Positions 17,234 through 23,797 of a stretch of 23,797 bases of DNA are shown one piece after another. A program made the position numbers and the translations under genes. Source of the stretch: Welwitschia mirabilis (lineage: Eukaryota > Gnetophyta > Gnetopsida > Welwitschiales); contig JBOZIK010000001.1 of the NCBI GenBank assembly GCA_051453625.1, forward strand, positions 78,633,080 through 78,656,876, in the 5' to 3' direction. Within the stretch, counting starts at the first letter, position 1; each line of letters opens with the position of its first letter. The notes under the pieces are model-generated. The model saw only the letters and a program-made list of their open reading frames with translations, searched no databases and was not told the origin of the DNA.

Positions 17234-17881
17234 TGGGATCTCTCATATATGCAATGGTATGTACTCGTCCTAATATTGCTTATGCTATAGGTGTAGTCAG
17301 CAAATTTATGACAAACTATGGTTAGAACCATTGGCTAGTTGTTAAGTGGATTCCTAGATATCTGAAGGCAACACAAATGGACTGCTTGTGTGTTGGGAAT
17401 GGTGAGTTATCCATTGAAGGATTTGTGGATGCAAATTTTGCAGCAGACTTAGATAGTAGACACTCTTCTGCTCGCTATGCATTCACGCTTGCAGGGGTTG
17501 CAATTAGTTGGTTGTCTCAGTTGCAACCATTAGTAATTTTGTCCACCATTGAAGCGGAATATGTGGTGCTTACTGCAACTTGCAAGGAGATGATCTGGTT
17601 GCGAAGGTTTTTTGCTTCTCTTCGTTTAAAACAAGGCAAATATTCTGTGTTTTGTGACAGTCAAAGTGCAATACATCTTGCTAAGAATTGAGCTTTTCAT
17701 GCTAGGACAAAGGACAAAACACATTGATATCAGATTTCGTTTTGTAAGAGAAATTGTTGAATGTGGGTTGGTTAACATTCAAAAGATTCATGCGAAGTTT
17801 AATGTTGTTGATTCTCTTACAAAGGTGGTGGCAGTGCATAAGCATAACTTCTGTAAAGGAAAGCTTGGAATTGCCATAACT
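17234..17881 (+). pseudogene. Copia RNase H, copy 2
   Basis: FVDANFAADLDSRHSSARYA, then ILSTIEAEYVVLTATCKEMI, VFCDSQSAIHLAKN-stop and, in a shifted frame, RTKHIDIRFRFVREIVECGL with KFNVVDSLTKVVAVHKHNFC. By eye it is close to 90% identical to copy 1 over the last 300 bp. The catalytic Asp and Glu positions are present. A small duplication of AGGACAA near 17705 shifts the frame just before the RTKHID block. Confidence 0.9.
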
Positions 17882-17958
17882 TGAGCAATGGGCAGCAAAG
17901 GGAAACTTTGAAGGAATGCATCTTTCTTGATTCTTGGAGGCTGGTCAAAATTGTCTTT

Positions 17959-17968
17959 AAGAGGGTGA
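17959..17968 (+). promoter_or_regulatory. Degenerate polypurine tract of copia copy 2
   Basis: AAGAGGGTGA, two bases before LTR C, corresponds to AAGGGGGAGA of copy 1 with substitutions. Confidence 0.7.
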
Positions 17969-17970
17969 AT

Positions 17971-18330
17971 TGTTGGAGTTGAAGTCAAATCCTTTTTTGT
18001 ATCTTTTATTTTTCCCTCCTTGTAGCACTTTATTTATAAAGTGTATTTCTCTTCTTATGTTACTAAAGTGGAGGAGGCAGTTTTATAAAGTCAATGTAAG
18101 ATTAGGTTTTTCTAACCTAAAGTGGGCCTATTTAAAGTGAAGGGTTTAAAGGGAGGATGATCATTTTGAACACTTTGGCTAGCTTGTGTCCTTGCCCTAT
18201 TTTTGAAATCTTAAGAAAGCTCTGCATTGCTTCTGTGGTTTTTCTCCACATTGGGGTTTTCCACGTAAATTCCTATGTGTCGTTTTGATTTTTTGCTATT
18301 TTTTGCTATTTTTTGTTGCTCTTCTTAACA
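17971..18330 (+). repeat. Copia LTR C (outer 3' LTR)
   Basis: 360 bp from TGTTGGAG to CTTCTTAACA with intact ends and a TATTTAAA box at 18129-18136. TTTTTTGCTATT repeats near its end. It is followed by ATCAC, the same five bases that precede LTR A, and then by gypsy coding sequence in frame with that at 6888. Confidence 0.93.
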
Positions 18331-18335
18331 ATCAC
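18331..18335. repeat. Target-site duplication ATCAC, right copy
   Basis: This matches 6884-6888. The gypsy codons AAT CAC are restored on one side and the next codon AAG follows at 18336. Confidence 0.85.
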
Positions 18336-18730
18336 AAGGCATTGCAATACATGAACAGTCAAGACAATTAAGTGTAAAACAAGAAGTGGGCAAAAACGTT
18401 GTAGGAATTTAACTTTGTAATCAAGCACGACAACAGGAAGATGAACAAAGTTGCAAATGCTTTAAGTCAAGGACTATGCATGGTAAGATCTTACAAAGAT
18501 AATGTTAATTTATCACACATTTCAGACTTCTATCATTATGATCCAGACTTCAAACAGGTCCAGAAGAAAGTGAAGAAGCCTTTAGACAGCTATGATTGTA
18601 AGGACTTCCATATTCAAAAGAACTTGCTATACAAGGATCATGGATTGTATACTCCTAGAGGATCAACAAGGGAGAACATCTTGCAAGAAAAGCATAAGGG
18701 AGACATGGTTGGACATCGTGGGTTATAAAT
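18331..18730 (+). pseudogene. Ty3/gypsy RNase H end and integrase zinc-finger region, right half of split element
   Basis: The frame continues from 6888: NHKALQYMNSQDN, KKWAKTL, EFNFVIKHDNRKMNKVANAL (gypsy RNase H C-terminus 'DH.AL.YLNSQ ... KW...L..F.F.IKH..GK.N.VADALSR'). KNLLYKDHGLYTPRGSTREN and KGDMVGHRGL then match the start of gypsy integrase ('L...G.L.IP..S.RE.L..E.H....GH.G'). Stops after DN, V and TL look like point mutations (TAG from CAG in one case). Reading resumes without any loss at the insertion point. Confidence 0.92.
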
Positions 18731-19200
18731 TGTTGAAGAGGTCATACCATTGGCTTAACAGGTAGAGGAATGTGTAGCAGATAGTGCAAAGATATTCTAG
18801 ATGTCAAAGAGTAAAGAGATGATTGACAAATGTAGTATTGTACATGGCATTAATAGTTCCAGCAAAACTATGACAAAACCTAAGTATGGATTTCATCTTG
18901 GAATTACCTCATTCCAAAAGTGGACATGATTCAATCATGGTAGTGGGGGATAGATTTAGGAACATGGCACACTTTGTTTCTTATGCCAAGACAAGTGATG
19001 CTTCATGCATTGCTACATTATTCTTCAAAGAGATTGTGCATCTCCATGGGTTGTACAAACAATAGTTTCAAATAGAGATGTTAAATTTATTTCTCATTTT
19101 TAGATAAGCCTGTGGTACATGATGGATACTAAGTTATAATATTCTTCAGCATATCATCCACGAACAGATGGACAAATAGAAGTTGGTCAATCTCAGCATT
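18731..19200 (+). pseudogene. Ty3/gypsy integrase catalytic core
   Basis: In shifting frames the strand gives a degraded zinc-finger region and then HSKSGHDSIMVVGDRFRNMA preceded by MDF (first Asp of the DDE triad), and HFVSYAKTSDAS, IATLFFKEIVHLHGL, SNRDVKFISHF (second Asp), YHPRTDGQIEV (Glu). All three catalytic residues can be read, but at least three frameshifts and several stops separate them. This is the standard plant gypsy integrase core. Confidence 0.9.
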
Positions 19201-19962
19201 GGAAGCTTGCTAAGATGTCTTTATCAAGGTAAGTCGAATAGGTGGGAAGATTACTTACTGCATACAAGATTTCATTCCAATATTTCAACCAATAAAAGTA
19301 CAAGAAAGATGCCATTTGAAGTGGTATACAAGTATCACTGGAGGATGTCCGATATGTTGCATGATATGCCAGAACCTTCAGCAATGGTAGATGACTATGC
19401 AAAGGAAATTGCAGAACTCTATAGGTACTTGCAACAAGCTTTGGAAGCATCAAACTCAAAGGCTAAGAATGTAGCAGACAAGCACAAAAGACATGTGGAG
19501 TTTAAAGAGGGTGACATAGTAATGGCATCCCTACAAAAGAAAAGATTTCCCATTCAAACATATGACAAGCCCAAGTTCTAGAACATTGGTCCATGTAGAA
19601 TTGTGAAAAAGATTTCATCAAATGTGTATCAGCTAAATCTTCCAAAGAATATAGGTAATTCACCTGCATTTAATGTTGCTGACTTAGTGAAGTACAATGG
19701 ACAACTCGCAAAGGATGAATCTTGGATTGAAGAGCTGCAAAAGTTGAACAAAGAAAAGTGGAAGGTGGACGAGAGAGTTGAAAGTCATGAGAAGCAGGCA
19801 CGAAGGAAGGTGTATAAAGGGTACGTAGTCCAATTGCCAAGAGATTGTTTAGAGGATGCAATTTGGATTTCAAAGAAGAACCACCTGAGAATGGATTGTG
19901 GAAGTTCAAAAAAGGAGGACAACCTTTTCTGTGAAAGCTCACTTTTAAGCAAGGAAGGATGA
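19183..19962 (+). pseudogene. Ty3/gypsy integrase C-terminus with chromodomain-like tail
   Basis: SIGSLLRCLYQGKSNRWEDY, STRKMPFEVVYKY, ADKHKRHVEFKEGDIVMASL and, past a TAG at 19579, CRIVKKISSNVYQLNLPKNI with PAFNVADLVKYNG match the integrase C-terminal GPY/F region. The last 60 residues, EKQARRKVYKGYVVQLPRDC and LEDAIWIS, resemble a chromodomain ('K.R.K.Y.EYLVKWKG.P.EDA.W.'), placing the element among chromoviruses. The Trp of WKG is lost. The chromodomain would target integration through histone marks; that is family knowledge, not shown here. Confidence 0.88.
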
Positions 19963-19969
19963 GGAGGAG
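19951..19969 (+). promoter_or_regulatory. Polypurine tract of gypsy element
   Basis: AAGGAAGGATGAGGAGGAG overlaps the end of the coding region and is followed by non-coding sequence with LTR character. Confidence 0.65.
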
Positions 19970-20066
19970 TATCCTTAGAAAATAAAAATAAAGAATGTGT
20001 TTCAGTTAGGGGTCTGTTTGGTAAAGTTTTAGTGTGCTTGTGTGGAAAATAAAATTCGCCACATGT

Positions 20067-20114
20067 AATTGCCATGTAGGCACCATGTATAATTGCCACG
20101 TAGGCACCATGTGT
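20067..20114. repeat. 24-bp tandem dimer in gypsy LTR
   Basis: AATTGCCATGTAGGCACCAT and AATTGCCACGTAGGCACCAT start 24 bases apart. The second carries the ACGT core of plant bZIP sites (CCACGTAGG). It may be a promoter element of the LTR; that role is inferred. Confidence 0.7.
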
Positions 20115-20325
20115 AGATTAAATTAGCATGCTTTATAAGGAATCTAGCTGAGAGGACTATGTTTAGATAAGAGAGAGGTGCGAGGAATATTTTATATTTA
20201 CAAAGAATCTAGGCATAAGGAATAAGCTATGTGTAAGGCATAATACGCTAATATTAAAGGATTCCTTCATGATAAGGATTCCTCTTGAAGCCTTACAGAT
20301 AAGAGCATGCGATGAGATAGAGGGC

Positions 20326-20361
20326 ATGCTTTGGGGAATGCTTTGGGAGATGCTTTGGGGG
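20326..20361. repeat. 12-bp tandem triplet in gypsy LTR
   Basis: ATGCTTTGGGGA, ATGCTTTGGGAG and ATGCTTTGGGGG follow each other directly, with period 12. Confidence 0.85.
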
Positions 20362-20698
20362 TTGGAGTTTAGAAGGGAGAAGTAAGAGATCTTAGAGTTG
20401 AGAACTTGAGAGAAGATGTTTGTTGTGAACTTGAGAAGAAAATTCATTGTGTAAGATCGTGGCTTACATGTTGTCTCTCTTAAGGGTAACCAAGCATCAA
20501 AGCGATCAAAATGGCAAAGCCTAGGTGAGGCTTCTGGAGACACTGTTAAGAAGAGCTCATGTAAGCTCTACTAGTTATGATTCCAATTTGTAAGCTTGTA
20601 ATTTCTATATCATTAATATAAACAGATTATTTCATTCCCTCCCATACTCTATTTATTGCATATTTTCTTCCATATTTTTTGATCCTCAATGGTTACAC

Positions 20699-21630
20699 AA
20701 TCCCAATGTGTTCATGGAGTTTCTTTGCGCTAACTCTACATCATAGACTTATATGTTGTTTTCATTTTCTGCCCATCTTTTCCATACTATTATGCAATGA
20801 AGTAAATGAATAGTTGATGTTATAATGCTTTCCAAATGACAATGCCTTTCTAGTTACGTATGTACATCAAATGATTCTCGAACCTCTTATTTTTAATTGT
20901 TTTTAGCTTATATTACTTATAAACCTTGTAAATAAGGAATTTCCTTAATTTTTAAATAAAATACAATTTCCAACATTTTGCACCGACCTTTTGTGCCTAC
21001 AAGATGACATGTCTTCTCAACATGACATTTTCAAGCCACCAACATAAATTAATTGTTGACATTTACATCATTGGAAAAGGACCTTGCTTACATAACTTTT
21101 GGATGGTCAATGTAGATTGGAGGGAAGTTACAACTAAAACCATTCACATTTCATAATAAACTGACAATTTGCTTACATTAGATTAAGGGAGTCACGGTGA
21201 CAATGCAGTTGCTACTTGCGTTACTAGATGGGTTGCCCACCAATGGTTAGTAACAATGAGTTCAGTCCTCATACTCATTATTAGGTTAGCACTCGCCGGT
21301 GACAAGGACGTTAACAAGTAGCGACAAATTTGCAATGTGCAAATTTAACCTTGTTGTACTTAAAGCTTGTTTAGTTGCTCGATTGAACCTCTAGGTTTCT
21401 ATAGAGACCCTCTAATTTGATGGATGAAGTTTAGAATCTTGCAATTCTTCTCACTTCGTCAAGATGCAACCCTCTCATTACCTTTGATGCAAAAGCTTCA
21501 TACTAAACTTATAAAACATGTCTCAATTCCCACCATTACTGGTCCCCATAACACTCATTCCATGACCTCTCATAGCCCCCCACCATGCCTTCGCTAGCGC
21601 CTAGGCAAAGAGGGTCAGCATTGGGAAGAA
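20699..21630. other. No gene recognised
   Basis: Non-coding, stop-rich sequence between the gypsy LTR and the TRIM element. No terminal repeats or known motif were found. Confidence 0.4.
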
Positions 21631-21635
21631 CAAGA
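21631..21635. repeat. TRIM target-site duplication, left
   Basis: CAAGA abuts the element. The identical CAAGA lies at 21946-21950. Confidence 0.85.
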
Positions 21636-21740
21636 TGTTGGACCCATTGTTATCATACCGAAACCCATGAATAAGTTGGAAATCAAAACCCACAAATAAT
21701 CCTCCTCATCAAGATGGTCATAGGGAACACATACCCATTA
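21636..21740 (-). repeat. TRIM 3' LTR with upstream polypurine stretch
   Basis: 105 bp, minus strand from TAATGGGTATG to GGGTCCAACA. It is preceded on that strand by AAGGGTGAGA (complement of about 21742-21751), a plausible polypurine tract. Its start has TA where the other LTR has TG. Confidence 0.83.
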
Positions 21741-21826
21741 ATCTCACCCTTGGTCCACATGTCGAGCACTCAGATTGACTAGGGAAGAACTAAGGAGATT
21801 TGAACTCAAAACTAAGCCAACACCAT

Positions 21827-21839
21827 GGCTCTTATACCA
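21827..21839 (-). promoter_or_regulatory. Primer-binding site for initiator tRNA-Met
   Basis: The minus strand reads TGGTATAAGAGCC, matching 12 of 13 bases of the plant consensus TGGTATCAGAGCC. It lies two bases after the LTR end, the normal spacing. Confidence 0.88.
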
Positions 21840-21841
21840 AT

Positions 21842-21945
21842 TACTAGGCCCATTGCTATCACACTAAATGCCATGACTAAGGCGGAATTCCAAACCCAAA
21901 GATAAACCCACTCTCAATTTGGACATAGGAAGTACATACGCAACA
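21842..21945 (-). repeat. TRIM 5' LTR
   Basis: 104 bp, read on the minus strand from TGTTGCGTATG to GGGCCTAGTA. It aligns end to end with 21636-21740. The terminal CA has become TA. Confidence 0.85.
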
Positions 21946-21950
21946 CAAGA
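21946..21950. repeat. TRIM target-site duplication, right
   Basis: CAAGA, identical to 21631-21635. Confidence 0.85.
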
Positions 21951-22188
21951 CTTGTTCATTTAGTGATAATAATTCATTAGTTTTCAATTGCTTAGATAAA
22001 CAATAAAAGTAAAAAAGCACTAATTTCTCAAAAAGTAGGGATTTCATTGATTAATCTCATGCATCTATTAGTAATCAAAATAATATCCTATGATACATCA
22101 GTCATGTACATATCCAAAACTACAAAAAATTCAAAACAAATAATTATGCAATTACCATCGTCCATGTAAATATCAAGAGCAAAAGGGG

Positions 22189-22923
22189 TCACACTAGAAG
22201 ATGAAGGAATGTCAAACGCACAAATGGAAGAAGGTGGAATACAAAAATGAGCAATATCCCTTCTAGTTCATCCTTCACATCCTTAAATAAATGGAGCTTC
22301 AAGCCTCCCTCCTCACAATCATCTATCCCAAAAGAAATCCTCTCTAATCTTTCCCTGATAAAAGCTAGGGTCTCATTGATCCCTCCCATAGCCAAACGCA
22401 ATTGTGCCTTCTCCTACTAGTGTAATGATAAGTGAAGTTAGGCCAAACCTTCTCTCACATTATCCATATGGAGGACCACTTCAGTTTTTACTTTTGCAAC
22501 CTTGTTTTCCATGTTTGTCATTTTGCCCTCCATATTATTCATCTTCTCCTTCATATTGTTTAGCTTCTACTCCATATTAAACATTTCATTCAACAAGAAA
22601 GTGAAGTATAAAGAAGGGGCCTGCATCATACCAGTGAAAGAAGAAGAAGTCAATGAGTAGAAGGAAGAACCAAAAGTCATCGAACTAGATTGTGGTAATT
22701 CCAATCCAATCATATTTTGCTTCCCAACTTCCAACTTACTAATGGCTTTCATCATAAGAACTGAAGAAGGAATGAAAGGTGTATCATCGAGCAAATATAC
22801 AAATCTCTTAATGAACTGATTGATTGAACAAGGATATGGCAAGTTGGGTAACATTCTTTTGTGAATTTCGCAATGGGATTCCATATAGACTTGGAAAATT
22901 ATATTATGCTCTAGTTCATACAA
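22189..22923 (-). pseudogene. Unidentified coding-like region with coiled-coil segment
   Basis: On the minus strand a single frame stays protein-like for about 240 codons, broken only by a few stops (near 22567, 22436 and 22415). It runs from YELEHNIIFQVYMESHCEIH through LLDDTPFIPSSVLMMKAISK, a Ser-rich stretch, and LNNMKEKMNNMEGKMTNMEN (Met/Asn heptad-like, probable coiled coil), to GGINETLAFIRERLERISFG and LHLFKDVKDELEGI. I do not recognise the family. Plant transposon-associated proteins often end in such a coiled coil, and the pieces upstream on this strand (22998-23544) may be its N-terminal part. Confidence 0.4.
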
Positions 22924-22997
22924 AAACTAGCAAATTATATTCTTTTTTCTCCTCAGTTGCCACCAACATCATAAAAGATGGAACCATGAGATGGCTA

Positions 22998-23183
22998 TCA
23001 TGTGAAACCCAAACAATATTGACCTATATAACTATGAACAACATCTATGTTTGTTAGAAAGGTTAGGTTTCTAAGACTCTGGGGTCCATGGTTGTGTGGG
23101 TTGAACAATGAAAGCGTCATAGCTTCGTTCCTTTCTACAAGAGAGCTACTCAAAGGGACAAACTTTTTGCTCCTTCTTGGCAT
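22998..23183 (-). pseudogene. Unidentified coding-like fragment
   Basis: The minus strand gives VREFGMPRRSKKFVPL and a further 45 residues ending at a stop. It lies between the fragments at 23266-23544 and 22189-22923 and could be a middle piece of the same broken gene. Assignment to the putative plant transposon protein family ('V.VRG..I....I..LLGIP') is only a faint resemblance. Confidence 0.25.
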
Positions 23184-23265
23184 CCCAAACTCTCTAACAA
23201 TAGTATTAACTCCAGTTTGTGTCCAAACGTTAAAAATGTTAGAAATGAAGACGTCTCAATTATTT

Positions 23266-23544
23266 TCATGTTACAACCCAAACTAAGATTAAAAATTCTA
23301 CAATCTCTCTATCTAAAAAGTTGTCGTTTGTAGCTATCATCTGTTTCCAACCAACTACTTTCACCTTCACAACCATGGTAGTATCAATTTCAAATAAAAC
23401 ATTAATAAATAAATGCTTTCTATTAGAAATTGGGCATTTATGATGGTAGCCTTCCACTGCTCTTTCATTTTGTCCTCCCTCTTTTGTTTCTTCCTCAAAC
23501 TCTGGCTCCTCATCCTTATGTCTAGTTGCAATGTCAGTAGCCAA
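23266..23544 (-). pseudogene. Unidentified coding-like fragment, possible N-terminal part
   Basis: A 92-codon minus-strand frame from ATG at 23544: an acidic start (HKDEEPEFEEETKEGGQNER), then HLFINVLFEIDTTMVVKVKV and VGWKQMIATNDNFLDREIVE. The last block recalls '..RGW..F......Y..LV.EFYAN' of plant transposon-associated proteins (PF20167-like), but this is from memory and weak. No promoter or splice sites were assigned. Confidence 0.35.
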
Positions 23545-23797
23545 TCTCCTTAATCTCTTAATCTAGCAAGAAGAAGAGGCCCTGTCTAAAAAGAAGATGA
23601 AAATTCGAAAAACAAGAATGAGGGTTTTAAATGTATACTGCAGAAAAGCTTGTTCAATGCTCTTGATTCAAGAAATAAGAAAAATTATATCAAAGAGCAA
23701 ACAGATTATTCTAACAAGATAGAAAATGAAATTATTTAAAACATATCCATTACCCACAACGAAAAATGAAGAAATAAGCCTAAAGCATAGCATAGTT
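23545..23797. other. No gene recognised
   Basis: Window edge. AT-rich with no motif. The minus-strand coding-like region may extend upstream into it, but no frame is clear. Confidence 0.3.

Larger units (their letters stand above)
19970..20698 (+). repeat. Probable 3' LTR of the gypsy element
   Basis: About 730 bp between the polypurine tract and GGTTACACA at 20691-20699. The expected 5' TG appears as TA (TATCC), as in LTR A. It contains two internal tandem repeats and a T-rich region. No second copy lies in the window because the 5' end of the element is missing, so both borders are estimates. Confidence 0.6.
21636..21945 (-). mobile_element. Complete TRIM (miniature LTR retroelement)
   Basis: 310 bp with all structural parts of a terminal-repeat retrotransposon in miniature, read on the minus strand. 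These are a 5' LTR (21842-21945), two bases, a primer-binding site (21827-21839), about 85 bp of non-coding interior, a polypurine stretch and a 3' LTR (21636-21740). It is flanked by the perfect 5-bp duplication CAAGA (21631-21635 and 21946-21950). It has no coding capacity, so it would have moved using another element's proteins. The two LTRs are only about 70% identical by eye, so the insertion is old. The total is short even for TRIMs and is closer to the SMART size class. Confidence 0.88.

Noticed and set aside
20163-20543. 126-codon minus-strand frame in the gypsy LTR region
   Set aside because: It lies antisense within the LTR and overlaps the 12-bp tandem repeats. No domain is seen.
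21181-21310. Repeated GGTGACAA words (21196 and 21298) as a possible duplication
   Set aside because: The match is only about eight bases and the surroundings do not align.
1-23797. CRISPR arrays, bacterial operons, tRNA or rRNA genes
   Set aside because: The sequence is plant nuclear repeat DNA. No regularly spaced repeats and no cloverleaf or rRNA signature were seen on reading.

Overview
The window looks like repeat-rich intergenic DNA from a large land-plant genome. It is AT-rich and holds no intact host gene. It is packed with old, nested, heavily mutated transposable elements of plant-typical families: Ty1/copia of Tork/Tnt1 type, Ty3/gypsy chromovirus, a hAT DNA transposon and a tiny TRIM retroelement. 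A gymnosperm with slow repeat turnover would fit, but that is a guess. Three runs of exactly 100 N (9942-10041, 10640-10739, 16218-16317) are scaffold gaps of unknown size, so long-range order across them is provisional.

Layout. 1-900: sparse sequence with a weak copia RNase H remnant (485-790). 909-2131: a candidate 1.2-kb DNA element bounded by long diverged inverted repeats rich in GTCGGC/GTCAGC motifs, with unidentified coding-like sequence inside. 2140-3399: nothing recognised. 3400-6271 (+): a decayed hAT transposase gene (BED finger, DUF659, C-terminal dimerisation domain) with recognisable introns. About 6272-6888 (+): the 3' end of a gypsy reverse transcriptase and the start of its RNase H.

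That gypsy element is split at codon level by an 11.4-kb insertion (6889-18330). The insertion starts and ends with related copia LTRs (A and C), flanked by the same 5-bp duplication ATCAC. It contains a minus-strand gypsy RNase H fragment, a long unassigned stretch, a second GTCGGC-rich cluster, a duplicated LTR/gypsy junction, an almost full copia body (gag-PR-IN-RT-RNase H, 10224-14357) with its 3' LTR (B), a fragment of a second copia family, and a second copia RT-RNase H copy ending in LTR C. The gypsy reading frame resumes at 18336 and runs through RNase H, integrase and a chromodomain-like tail to its polypurine tract and 3' LTR (to about 20698).

After about 0.9 kb without recognisable content comes a structurally complete 310-bp TRIM on the minus strand (21636-21945). 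It has two LTRs of about 105 bp, an initiator tRNA-Met primer-binding site, a polypurine tract and a perfect CAAGA target duplication. The last 1.6 kb holds a broken minus-strand coding-like chain that I cannot name with confidence; it vaguely resembles plant transposon-associated proteins.

No element here appears autonomous: every pol or transposase frame carries stops, frameshifts or lost catalytic residues. I saw no RNA gene and no CRISPR array, and I do not claim a new functional system. The most useful observations are the complete TRIM, the GTCGGC inverted-repeat element, the nested insertion with its twice-occurring junction, and signs that one scaffold gap is artefactual.
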